64,000 nt of DNA from NCBI RefSeq assembly GCF_000699445.3, contig NC_067196.1, forward strand, positions 84,558,364-84,622,363, given 5' to 3'. The DNA comes from Schistosoma haematobium. Taxonomy: Eukaryota > Platyhelminthes > Trematoda > Strigeidida > Schistosomatidae. Shown here piece by piece: positions 32,041-46,200 of the stretch (position 1 is its first letter; each line of letters opens with the position of its first letter). The notes beneath the pieces were generated by a model. It was not told the DNA's origin and ran no database searches. It saw only the letters and a list, made by a program, of their open reading frames with translations. The position numbers and the translations under genes were made by a program.

Positions 32041-34152
32041 ATCTAATCTCAATACATAGTGCCCGCAGTGTCGAGTCACCTAGACTGGTGGCCACATTGC
32101 AACATGATCGATAGCATTCGATCTGCACTAATAAGGACTAGACAAGCATGAGATTGATCACCACCCAGTGATCAATCAATTGTGATTACATCTCAGTCCT
32201 ACAGGAGGTTAGTCACGGCTCGGATAGCTCAGTGGTAACGTCTCTGACTGTGAAGCTGGGTGACACGAGATCGAATCCGCCAGGGAGCACCAGTTCCCTC
32301 AAGATTACAGGTACACCTTGCTGACGAGTGCCAAGTAGCACGAAACCCGGGTCCAGGGTTTCCTGTTGACTACCTCCAACCACCATCTAATCTCAATACA
32401 TAGTGCCCGCAGTGTCGAGTCACCTAGACTGGTGGCCACATTGCAACATGATCGATAGCATTCGATCTGCACTAATAAGGACTAGACAAGCATGAGATTG
32501 ATCACCACCCAGTGATCAATCAATTGTGATTACATCTCAGTCCTACAGGAGGTTAGTCACGGCTCGGATAGCTCAGTGGTAACGTCTCTGACTGTGAAGC
32601 TGGGTGACACGAGATCGAATCCGCCAGGGAGCACCAGTTCCCTCAAGATTACAGGTACACCTTGCTGACGAGTGCCAAGTAGCACGAAACCCGGGTCCAG
32701 GGTTTCCTGTTGACTACCTCCAACCACCATCTAATCTCAATACATAGTGCCCGCAGTGTCGAGTCACCTAGACTGGTGGCCACATTGCAACATGATCGAT
32801 AGCATTCGATCTGCACTAATAAGGACTAGACAAGCATGAGATTGATCACCACCCAGTGATCAATCAATTGTGATTACATCTCAGTCCTACAGGAGGTTAG
32901 TCACGGCTCGGATAGCTCAGTGGTAACGTCTCTGACTGTGAAGCTGGGTGACACGAGATCGAATCCGCCAGGGAGCACCAGTTCCCTCAAGATTACAGGT
33001 ACACCTTGCTGACGAGTGCCAAGTAGCACGAAACCCGGGTCCAGGGTTTCCTGTTGACTACCTCCAACCACCATCTAATCTCAATACATAGTGCCCGCAG
33101 TGTCGAGTCACCTAGACTGGTGGCCACATTGCAACATGATCGATAGCATTCGATCTGCACTAATAAGGACTAGACAAGCATGAGATTGATCACCACCCAG
33201 TGATCAATCAATTGTGATTACATCTCAGTCCTACAGGAGGTTAGTCACGGCTCGGATAGCTCAGTGGTAACGTCTCTGACTGTGAAGCTGGGTGACACGA
33301 GATCGAATCCGCCAGGGAGCACCAGTTCCCTCAAGATTACAGGTACACCTTGCTGACGAGTGCCAAGTAGCACGAAACCCGGGTCCAGGGTTTCCTGTTG
33401 ACTACCTCCAACCACCATCTAATCTCAATACATAGTGCCCGCAGTGTCGAGTCACCTAGACTGGTGGCCACATTGCAACATGATCGATAGCATTCGATCT
33501 GCACTAATAAGGACTAGACAAGCATGAGATTGATCACCACCCAGTGATCAATCAATTGTGATTACATCTCAGTCCTACAGGAGGTTAGTCACGGCTCGGA
33601 TAGCTCAGTGGTAACGTCTCTGACTGTGAAGCTGGGTGACACGAGATCGAATCCGCCAGGGAGCACCAGTTCCCTCAAGATTACAGGTACACCTTGCTGA
33701 CGAGTGCCAAGTAGCACGAAACCCGGGTCCAGGGTTTCCTGTTGACTACCTCCAACCACCATCTAATCTCAATACATAGTGCCCGCAGTGTCGAGTCACC
33801 TAGACTGGTGGCCACATTGCAACATGATCGATAGCATTCGATCTGCACTAATAAGGACTAGACAAGCATGAGATTGATCACCACCCAGTGATCAATCAAT
33901 TGTGATTACATCTCAGTCCTACAGGAGGTTAGTCACGGCTCGGATAGCTCAGTGGTAACGTCTCTGACTGTGAAGCTGGGTGACACGAGATCGAATCCGC
34001 CAGGGAGCACCAGTTCCCTCAAGATTACAGGTACACCTTGCTGACGAGTGCCAAGTAGCACGAAACCCGGGTCCAGGGTTTCCTGTTGACTACCTCCAAC
34101 CACCATCTAATCTCAATACATAGTGCCCGCAGTGTCGAGTCACCTAGACTGG

Positions 34153-34210
34153 TGGCCACATTGCAACATGATCGATAGCATTCGATCTGCACTAATAAGG
34201 ACTAGACAAG
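34153..34210 (+). repeat. 58-bp partial monomer, junction inside the array
   Basis: Only the first 58 bp of a unit (to GGACTAGACAAG), then a new full unit starts at 34211. Units to the left carry TAATAAGGACT, units to the right TAATAGGGACT. So the partial unit sits exactly at the switch between two monomer types and marks an unequal exchange breakpoint. Confidence 0.9.
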
Positions 34211-37200
34211 TGGCCACATTGCAACATGATCGATAGCATTCGATCTGCACTAATAGGGACTAGACAAGCATGAGATTGATCACCACCCAGTGATCAATCA
34301 ATTGTGATTACATCTCAGTCCTACAGGAGGTTAGTCACGGCTCGGATAGCTCAGTGGTAACGTCTCTGACTGTGAAGCTGGGTGACACGAGATCGAATCC
34401 GCCAGGGAGCACCAGTTCCCTCAAGATTACAGGTACACCTTGCTGACGAGTGCCAAGTAGCACGAAACCCGGGTCCAGGGTTTCCTGTTGACTACCTCCA
34501 ACCACCATCTAATCTCAATACATAGTGCCCGCAGTGTCGAGTCACCTAGACTGGTGGCCACATTGCAACATGATCGATAGCATTCGATCTGCACTAATAG
34601 GGACTAGACAAGCATGAGATTGATCACCACCCAGTGATCAATCAATTGTGATTACATCTCAGTCCTACAGGAGGTTAGTCACGGCTCGGATAGCTCAGTG
34701 GTAACGTCTCTGACTGTGAAGCTGGGTGACACGAGATCGAATCCGCCAGGGAGCACCAGTTCCCTCAAGATTACAGGTACACCTTGCTGACGAGTGCCAA
34801 GTAGCACGAAAGCCGGGTCCAGGGTTTCCTGTTGACTACCTCCAACCACCATCTAATCTCAATACATAGTGCCCGCAGTGTCGAGTCACCTAGACTGGTG
34901 GCCACATTGCAACATGATCGATAGCATTCGATCTGCACTAATAGGGACTAGACAAGCATGAGATTGATCACCACCCAGTGATCAATCAATTGTGATTACA
35001 TCTCAGTCCTACAGGAGGTTAGTCACGGCTCGGATAGCTCAGTGGTAACGTCTCTGACTGTGAAGCTGGGTGACACGAGATCGAATCCGTCAGGAGCACC
35101 AGTTCCCTCAAGATTACAGGTACACCTTGCTGACGAGTGCCAAGTAGCACGAAACCCGGGTCCAGGGTTTCCTGTTGACTACCTCCAACCACCATCTAAT
35201 CTCAATACATAGTGCCCGCAGTGTCGAGTCACCTAGACTGGTGGCCACATTGCAACATGATCGATAGCATTCGATCTGCACTAATAGGGACTAGACAAGC
35301 ATGAGATTGATCACCACCCAGTGATCAATCAATTGTGATTACATCTCAGTCCTACAGGAGGTTAGTCACGGCTCGGATAGCTCAGTGGTAACGTCTCTGA
35401 CTGTGAAGCTGGGTGACACGAGATCGAATCCGTCAGGGAGCACCAGTTCCCTCAAGATTACAGGTACACCTTGCTGACGAGTGCCAAGTAGCACGAAACC
35501 CGGGTCCAGGGTTTCCTGTTGACTACCTCCAACCACCATCTAATCTCAATACATAGTGCCCGCAGTGTCGAGTCACCTAGACTGGTGGCCACATTGCAAC
35601 ATGATCGATAGCATTCGATCTGCACTAATAGGGACTAGACAAGCATGAGATTGATCACCACCCAGTGATCAATCAATTGTGATTACATCTCAGTCCTACA
35701 GGAGGTTAGTCACGGCTCGGATAGCTCAGTGGTAACGTCTCTGACTGTGAAGCTGGGTGACACGAGATCGAATCCGCCAGGGAGCACCAGTTCCCTCAAG
35801 ATTACAGGTACACCTTGCTGACGAGTGCCAAGTAGCAAGAAACCCGGGTCCAGGGTTTCCTGTTGACTACCTCCAACCACCATCTAATCTCAATACATAG
35901 TGCCCGCAGTGTCGAGTCACCTAGACTGGTGGCCACATTGCAACATGATCGATAGCATTCGATCTGCACTAATAGGGACTAGACAAGCATGAGATTGATC
36001 ACCACCCAGTGATCAATCAATTGTGATTACATCTCAGTCCTACAGGAGGTTAGTCACGGCTCGGATAGCTCAGTGGTAACGTCTCTGACTGTGAAGCTGG
36101 GTGACACGAGATCGAATCCGTCAGGGAGCACCAGTTCCCTCAAGATTACAGGTACACCTTGCTGACGAGTGCCAAGTAGCACGAAACCCGGGTCCAGGGT
36201 TTCCTGTTGACTACCTCCAACCACCATCTAATCTCAATACATAGTGCCCGCAGTGTCGAGTCACCTAGACTGGTGGCCACATTGCAACATGATCGATAGC
36301 ATTCGATCTGCACTAATAGGGACTAGACAAGCATGAGATTGATCACCACCCAGTGATCAATCAATTGTGATTACATCTCAGTCCTACAGGAGGTTAGTCA
36401 CGGCTCGGATAGCTCAGTGGTAACGTCTCTGACTGTGAAGCTGGGTGACACGAGATCGAATCCGTCAGGGAGCACCAGTTCCCTCAAGATTACAGGTACA
36501 CCTTGCTGACGAGTGCCAAGTAGCACGAAACCCGGGTCCAGGGTTTCCTGTTGACTACCTCCAACCACCATCTAATCTCAATACATAGTGCCCGCAGTGT
36601 CGAGTCACCTAGACTGGTGGCCACATTGCAACATGATCGATAGCATTCGATCTGCACTAATAGGGACTAGACAAGCATGAGATTGATCACCACCCAGTGA
36701 TCAATCAATTGTGATTACATCTCAGTCCTACAGGAGGTTAGTCACGGCTCGGATAGCTCAGTGGTAACGTCTCTGACTGTGAAGCTGGGTGACACGAGAT
36801 CGAATCCGTCAGGGAGCACCAGTTCCCTCAAGATTACAGGTACACCTTGCTGACGAGTGCCAAGTAGCACGAAACCCGGGTCCAGGGTTTCCTGTTGACT
36901 ACCTCCAACCACCATCTAATCTCAATACATAGTGCCCGCAGTGTCGAGTCACCTAGACTGGTGGCCACATTGCAACATGATCGATAGCATTCGATCTGCA
37001 CTAATAGGGACTAGACAAGCATGAGATTGATCACCACCCAGTGATCAATCAATTGTGATTACATCTCAGTCCTACAGGAGGTTAGTCACGGCTCGGATAG
37101 CTCAGTGGTAACGTCTCTGACTGTGAAGCTGGGTGACACGAGATCGAATCCGTCAGGGAGCACCAGTTCCCTCAAGATTACAGGTACACCTTGCTGACGA

Positions 37201-40200
37201 GTGCCAAGTAGCACGAAACCCGGGTCCAGGGTTTCCTGTTGACTACCTCCAACCACCATCTAATCTCAATACATAGTGCCCGCAGTGTCGAGTCACCTAG
37301 ACTGGTGGCCACATTGCAACATGATCGATAGCATTCGATCTGCACTAATAGGGACTAGACAAGCATGAGATTGATCACCACCCAGTGATCAATCAATTGT
37401 GATTACATCTCAGTCCTACAGGAGGTTAGTCACGGCTCGGATAGCTCAGTGGTAACGTCTCTGACTGTGAAGCTGGGTGACACGAGATCGAATCCGTCAG
37501 GGAGCACCAGTTCCCTCAAGATTACAGGTACACCTTGCTGACGAGTGCCAAGTAGCACGAAACCCGGGTCCAGGGTTTCCTGTTGACTACCTCCAACCAC
37601 CATCTAATCTCAATACATAGTGCCCGCAGTGTCGAGTCACCTAGACTGGTGGCCACATTGCAACATGATCGATAGCATTCGATCTGCACTAATAGGGACT
37701 AGACAAGCATGAGATTGATCACCACCCAGTGATCAATCAATTGTGATTACATCTCAGTCCTACAGGAGGTTAGTCACGGCTCGGATAGCTCAGTGGTAAC
37801 GTCTCTGACTGTGAAGCTGGGTGACACGAGATCGAATCCGTCAGGGAGCACCAGTTCCCTCAAGATTACAGGTACACCTTGCTGACGAGTGCCAAGTAGC
37901 ACGAAACCCGGGTCCAGGGTTTCCTGTTGACTACCTCCAACCACCATCTAATCTCAATACATAGTGCCCGCAGTGTCGAGTCACCTAGACTGGTGGCCAC
38001 ATTGCAACATGATCGATAGCATTCGATCTGCACTAATAGGGACTAGACAAGCATGAGATTGATCACCACCCAGTGATCAATCAATTGTGATTACATCTCA
38101 GTCCTACAGGAGGTTAGTCACGGCTCGGATAGCTCAGTGGTAACGTCTCTGACTGTGAAGCTGGGTGACACGAGATCGAATCCGTCAGGGAGCACCAGTT
38201 CCCTCAAGATTACAGGTACACCTTGCTGACGAGTGCCAAGTAGCACGAAACCCGGGTCAAGGGTTTCCTGTTGACTACCTCCAACCACCATCTAATCTCA
38301 ATACATAGTGCCCGCAGTGTCGAGTCACCTAGACTGGTGGCCACATTGCAACATGATCGATAGCATTCGATCTGCACTAATAGGGACTAGACAAGCATGA
38401 GATTGATCACCACCCAGTGATCAATCAATTGTGATTACATCTCAGTCCTACAGGAGGTTAGTCACGGCTCGGATAGCTCAGTGGTAACGTCTCTGACTGT
38501 GAAGCTGGGTGACACGAGATCGAATCCGTCAGGGAGCACCAGTTCCCTCAAGATTACAGGTACACCTTGCTGACGAGTGCCAAGTAGCACGAAGCCCGGG
38601 TCCAGGGTTTCCTGTTGACTACCTCCAACCACCATCTAATCTCAATACATAGTGCCCGCAGTGTCGAGTCACCTAGACTGGTGGCCACATTGCAACATGA
38701 TCGATAGCATTCGATCTGCACTAATAGGGACTAGACAAGCATGAGATTGATCACCACCCAGTGATCAATCAATTGTGATTACATCTCAGTCCTACAGGAG
38801 GTTAGTCACGGCTCGGATAGCTCAGTGGTAACGTCTCTGACTGTGAAGCTGGGTGACACGAGATCGAATCCGCCAGGGAGCACCAGTTCCCTCAAGATTA
38901 CAGGTACACCTTGCTGACGAGTGCCAAGTAGCACGAAACCCGGGTCCAGGGTTTCCTGTTGACTACCTCCAACCACCATCTAATCTCAATACATAGTGCC
39001 CGCAGTGTCGAGTCACCTAGACTGGTGGCCACATTGCAACATGATCGATAGCATTCGATCTGCACTAATAGGGACTAGACAAGCATGAGATTGATCACCA
39101 CCCAGTGATCAATCAATTGTGATTACATCTCAGTCCTACAGGAGGTTAGTCACGGCTCGGATAGCTCAGTGGTAACGTCTCTGACTGTGAAGCTGGGTGA
39201 CACGAGATCGAATCCGTCAGGGAGCACCAGTTCCCTCAAGATTACAGGTACACCTTGCTGACGAGTGCCAAGTAGCACGAAACCCGGGTCCAGGGTTTCC
39301 TGTTGACTACCTCCAACCACCATCTAATCTCAATACATAGTGCCCGCAGTGTCGAGTCACCTAGACTGGTGGCCACATTGCAACATGATCGATAGCATTC
39401 GATCTGCACTAATAGGGACTAGACAAGCATGAGATTGATCACCACCCAGTGATCAATCAATTGTGATTACATCTCAGTCCTACAGGAGGTTAGTCACGGC
39501 TCGGATAGCTCAGTGGTAACGTCTCTGACTGTGAAGCTGGGTGACACGAGATCGAATCCGTCAGGGAGCACCAGTTCCCTCAAGATTACAGGTACACCTT
39601 GCTGACGAGTGCCAAGTAGCACGAAACCCGGGTCCAGGGTTTCCTGTTGACTACCTCCAACCACCATCTAATCTCAATACATAGTGCCCGCAGTGTCGAG
39701 TCACCTAGACTGGTGGCCACATTGCAACATGATCGATAGCATTCGATCTGCACTAATAGGGACTAGACAAGCATGAGATTGATCACCACCCAGTGATCAA
39801 TCAATTGTGATTACATCTCAGTCCTACAGGAGGTTAGTCACGGCTCGGATAGCTCAGTGGTAACGTCTCTGACTGTGAAGCTGGGTGACACGAGATCGAA
39901 TCCGTCAGGGAGCACCAGTTCCCTCAAGATTACAGGTACACCTTGCTGACGAGTGCCAAGTAGCACGAAACCCGGGTCCAGGGTTTCCTGTTGACTACCT
40001 CCAACCACCATCTAATCTCAATACATAGTGCCCGCAGTGTCGAGTCACCTAGACTGGTGGCCACATTGCAACATGATCGATAGCATTCGATCTGCACTAA
40101 TAGGGACTAGACAAGCATGAGATTGATCACCACCCAGTGATCAATCAATTGTGATTACATCTCAGTCCTACAGGAGGTTAGTCACGGCTCGGATAGCTCA

Positions 40201-43200
40201 GTGGTAACGTCTCTGACTGTGAAGCTGGGTGACACGAGATCGAATCCGTCAGGGAGCACCAGTTCCCTCAAGATTACAGGTACACCTTGCTGACGAGTGC
40301 CAAGTAGCACGAAACCCGGGTCCAGGGTTTCCTGTTGACTACCTCCAACCACCATCTAATCTCAATACATAGTGCCCGCAGTGTCGAGTCACCTAGACTG
40401 GTGGCCACATTGCAACATGATCGATAGCATTCGATCTGCACTAATAGGGACTAGACAAGCATGAGATTGATCACCACCCAGTGATCAATCAATTGTGATT
40501 ACATCTCAGTCCTACAGGAGGTTAGTCACGGCTCGGATAGCTCAGTGGTAACGTCTCTGACTGTGAAGCTGGGTGACACGAGATCGAATCCGCCAGGGAG
40601 CACCAGTTCCCTCAAGATTACAGATACACCTTGCTGACGAGTGCCAAGTAGCACGAAACCCGGGTCCAGGGTTTCCTGTTGACTACCTCCAACCACCATC
40701 TAATCTCAATACATAGTGCCCGCAGTGTCGAGTCACCTAGACTGGTGGCCACATTGCAACATGATCGATAGCATTCGATCTGCACTAATAGGGACTAGAC
40801 AAGCATGAGATTGATCACCACCCAGTGATCAATCAATTGTGATTACATCTCAGTCCTACAGGAGGTTAGTCACGGCTCGGATAGCTCAGTGGTAACGTCT
40901 CTGACTGTGAAGCTGGGTGACACGAGATCGAATCCGTCAGGGAGCACCAGTTCCCTCAAGATTACAGATACACCTTGCTGACGAGTGCCAAGTAGCACGA
41001 AACCCGGGTCCAGGGTTTCCTGTTGACTACCTCCAACCACCATCTAATCTCAATACATAGTGCCCGCAGTGTCGAGTCACCTAGACTGGTGGCCACATTG
41101 CAACATGATCGATAGCATTCGATCTGCACTAATAGGGACTAGACAAGCATGAGATTGATCACCACCCAGTGATCAATCAATTGTGATTACATCTCAGTCC
41201 TACAGGAGGTTAGTCACGGCTCGGATAGCTCAGTGGTAACGTCTCTGACTGTGAAGCTGGGTGACACGAGATCGAATCCGTCAGGGAGCACCAGTTCCCT
41301 CAAGATTACAGATACACCTTGCTGACGAGTGCCAAGTAGCACGAAACCCGGGTCCAGGGTTTCCTGTTGACTACCTCCAACCACCATCTAATCTCAATAC
41401 ATAGTGCCCGCAGTGTCGAGTCACCTAGACTGGTGGCCACATTGCAACATGATCGATAGCATTCGATCTGCACTAATAGGGACTAGACAAGCATGAGATT
41501 GATCACCACCCAGTGATCAATCAATTGTGATTACATCTCAGTCCTACAGGAGGTTAGTCACGGCTCGGATAGCTCAGTGGTAACGTCTCTGACTGTGAAG
41601 CTGGGTGACACGAGATCGAATCCGTCAGGGAGCACCAGTTCCCTCAAGATTACAGATACACCTTGCTGACGAGTGCCAAGTAGCACGAAACCCGGGTCCA
41701 GGGTTTCCTGTTGACTACCTCCAACCACCATCTAATCTCAATACATAGTGCCCGCAGTGTCGAGTCACCTAGACTGGTGGCCACATTGCAACATGATCGA
41801 TAGCATTCGATCTGCACTAATAGGGACTAGACAAGCATGAGATTGATCACCACCCAGTGATCAATCAATTGTGATTACATCTCAGTCCTACAGGAGGTTA
41901 GTCACGGCTCGGATAGCTCAGTGGTAACGTCTCTGACTGTGAAGCTGGGTGACACGAGATCGAATCCGTCAGGGAGCACCAGTTCCCTCAAGATTACAGG
42001 TACACCTTGCTGACGAGTGCCAAGTAGCACGAAACCCGGGTCCAGGGTTTCCTGTTGACTACCTCCAACCACCATCTAATCTCAATACATAGTGCCCGCA
42101 GTGTCGAGTCACCTAGACTGGTGGCCACATTGCAACATGATCGATAGCATTCGATCTGCACTAATAGGGACTAGACAAGCATGAGATTGATCACCACCCA
42201 GTGATCAATCAATTGTGATTACATCTCAGTCCTACAGGAGGTTAGTCACGGCTCGGATAGCTCAGTGGTAACGTCTCTGACTGTGAAGCTGGGTGACACG
42301 AGATCGAATCCGTCAGGGAGCACCAGTTCCCTCAAGATTACAGGTACACCTTGCTGACGAGTGCCAAGTAGCACGAAACCCGGGTCCAGGGTTTCCTGTT
42401 GACTACCTCCAACCACCATCTAATCTCAATACATAGTGCCCGCAGTGTCGAGTCACCTAGACTGGTGGCCACATTGCAACATGATCGATAGCATTCGATC
42501 TGCACTAATAGGGACTAGACAAGCATGAGATTGATCACCACCCAGTGATCAATCAATTGTGATTACATCTCAGTCCTACAGGAGGTTAGTCACGGCTCGG
42601 ATAGCTCAGTGGTAACGTCTCTGACTGTGAAGCTGGGTGACACGAGATCGAATCCGCCAGGGAGCACCAGTTCCCTCAAGATTACAGGTACACCTTGCTG
42701 ACGAGTGCCAAGTAGCACGAAACCCGGGTCCAGGGTTTCCTGTTGACTACCTCCAACCACCATCTAATCTCAATACATAGTGCCCGCAGTGTCGAGTCAC
42801 CTAGACTGGTGGCCACATTGCAACATGATCGATAGCATTCGATCTGCACTAATAGGGACTAGACAAGCATGAGATTGATCACCACCCAGTGATCAATCAA
42901 TTGTGATTACATCTCAGTCCTACAGGAGGTTAGTCACGGCTCGGATAGCTCAGTGGTAACGTCTCTGACTGTGAAGCTGGGTGACACGAGATCGAATCCG
43001 TCAGGGAGCACCAGTTCCCTCAAGATTACAGGTACACCTTGCTGACGAGTGCCAAGTAGCACGAAACCCGGGTCCAGGGTTTCCTGTTGACTACCTCCAA
43101 CCACCATCTAATCTCAATACATAGTGCCCGCAGTGTCGAGTCACCTAGACTGGTGGCCACATTGCAACATGATCGATAGCATTCGATCTGCACTAATAGG

Positions 43201-46200
43201 GACTAGACAAGCATGAGATTGATCACCACCCAGTGATCAATCAATTGTGATTACATCTCAGTCCTACAGGAGGTTAGTCACGGCTCGGATAGCTCAGTGG
43301 TAACGTCTCTGACTGTGAAGCTGGGTGACACGAGATCGAATCCGTCAGGGAGCACCAGTTCCCTCAAGATTACAGATACACCTTGCTGACGAGTGCCAAG
43401 TAGCACGAAACCCGGGTCCAGGGTTTCCTGTTGACTACCTCCAACCACCATCTAATCTCAATACATAGTGCCCGCAGTGTCGAGTCACCTAGACTGGTGG
43501 CCACATTGCAACATGATCGATAGCATTCGATCTGCACTAATAGGGACTAGACAAGCATGAGATTGATCACCACCCAGTGATCAATCAATTGTGATTACAT
43601 CTCAGTCCTACAGGAGGTTAGTCACGGCTCGGATAGCTCAGTGGTAACGTCTCTGACTGTGAAGCTGGGTGACACGAGATCGAATCCGCCAGGGAGCACC
43701 AGTTCCCTCAAGATTACAGGTACACCTTGCTGACGAGTGCCAAGTAGCACGAAACCCGGGTCCAGGGTTTCCTGTTGACTACCTCCAACCACCATCTAAT
43801 CTCAATACATAGTGCCCGCAGTGTCGAGTCACCTAGACTGGTGGCCACATTGCAACATGATCGATAGCATTCGATCTGCACTAATAGGGACTAGACAAGC
43901 ATGAGATTGATCACCACCCAGTGATCAATCAATTGTGATTACATCTCAGTCCTACAGGAGGTTAGTCACGGCTCGGATAGCTCAGTGGTAACGTCTCTGA
44001 CTGTGAAGCTGGGTGACACGAGATCGAATCCGTCAGGGAGCACCAGTTCCCTCAAGATTACAGATACACCTTGCTGACGAGTGCCAAGTAGCACGAAACC
44101 CGGGTCCAGGGTTTCCTGTTGACTACCTCCAACCACCATCTAATCTCAATACATAGTGCCCGCAGTGTCGAGTCACCTAGACTGGTGGCCACATTGCAAC
44201 ATGATCGATAGCATTCGATCTGCACTAATAGGGACTAGACAAGCATGAGATTGATCACCACCCAGTGATCAATCAATTGTGATTACATCTCAGTCCTACA
44301 GGAGGTTAGTCACGGCTCGGATAGCTCAGTGGTAACGTCTCTGACTGTGAAGCTGGGTGACACGAGATCGAATCCGCCAGGGAGCACCAGTTCCCTCAAG
44401 ATTACAGGTACACCTTGCTGACGAGTGCCAAGTAGCACGAAACCCGGGTCCAGGGTTTCCTGTTGACTACCTCCAACCACCATCTAATCTCAATACATAG
44501 TGCCCGCAGTGTCGAGTCACCTAGACTGGTGGCCACATTGCAACATGATCGATAGCATTCGATCTGCACTAATAGGGACTAGACAAGCATGAGATTGATC
44601 ACCACCCAGTGATCAATCAATTGTGATTACATCTCAGTCCTACAGGAGGTTAGTCACGGCTCGGATAGCTCAGTGGTAACGTCTCTGACTGTGAAGCTGG
44701 GTGACACGAGATCGAATCCGTCAGGGAGCACCAGTTCCCTCAAGATTACAGGTACACCTTGCTGACGAGTGCCAAGTAGCACGAAACCCGGGTCCAGGGT
44801 TTCCTGTTGACTACCTCCAACCACCATCTAATCTCAATACATAGTGCCCGCAGTGTCGAGTCACCTAGACTGGTGGCCACATTGCAACATGATCGATAGC
44901 ATTCGATCTGCACTAATAGGGACTAGACAAGCATGAGATTGATCACCACCCAGTGATCAATCAATTGTGATTACATCTCAGTCCTACAGGAGGTTAGTCA
45001 CGGCTCGGATAGCTCAGTGGTAACGTCTCTGACTGTGAAGCTGGGTGACACGAGATCGAATCCGCCAGGGAGCACCAGTTCCCTCAAGATTACAGGTACA
45101 CCTTGCTGACGAGTGCCAAGTAGCACGAAACCCGGGTCCAGGGTTTCCTGTTGACTACCTCCAACCACCATCTAATCTCAATACATAGTGCCCGCAGTGT
45201 CGAGTCACCTAGACTGGTGGCCACATTGCAACATGATCGATAGCATTCGATCTGCACTAATAGGGACTAGACAAGCATGAGATTGATCACCACCCAGTGA
45301 TCAATCAATTGTGATTACATCTCAGTCCTACAGGAGGTTAGTCACGGCTCGGATAGCTCAGTGGTAACGTCTCTGACTGTGAAGCTGGGTGACACGAGAT
45401 CGAATCCGTCAGGGAGCACCAGTTCCCTCAAGATTACAGATACACCTTGCTGACGAGTGCCAAGTAGCACGAAACCCGGGTCCAGGGTTTCCTGTTGACT
45501 ACCTCCAACCACCATCTAATCTCAATACATAGTGCCCGCAGTGTCGAGTCACCTAGACTGGTGGCCACATTGCAACATGATCGATAGCATTCGATCTGCA
45601 CTAATAGGGACTAGACAAGCATGAGATTGATCACCACCCAGTGATCAATCAATTGTGATTACATCTCAGTCCTACAGGAGGTTAGTCACGGCTCGGATAG
45701 CTCAGTGGTAACGTCTCTGACTGTGAAGCTGGGTGACACGAGATCGAATCCGTCAGGGAGCACCAGTTCCCTCAAGATTACAGATACACCTTGCTGACGA
45801 GTGCCAAGTAGCACGAAACCCGGGTCCAGGGTTTCCTGTTGACTACCTCCAACCACCATCTAATCTCAATACATAGTGCCCGCAGTGTCGAGTCACCTAG
45901 ACTGGTGGCCACATTGCAACATGATCGATAGCATTCGATCTGCACTAATAGGGACTAGACAAGCATGAGATTGATCACCACCCAGTGATCAATCAATTGT
46001 GATTACATCTCAGTCCTACAGGAGGTTAGTCACGGCTCGGATAGCTCAGTGGTAACGTCTCTGACTGTGAAGCTGGGTGACACGAGATCGAATCCGTCAG
46101 GGAGCACCAGTTCCCTCAAGATTACAGATACACCTTGCTGACGAGTGCCAAGTAGCACGAAACCCGCGTCCAAGGTTTCCTGTTGACTACCTCCAACCAC

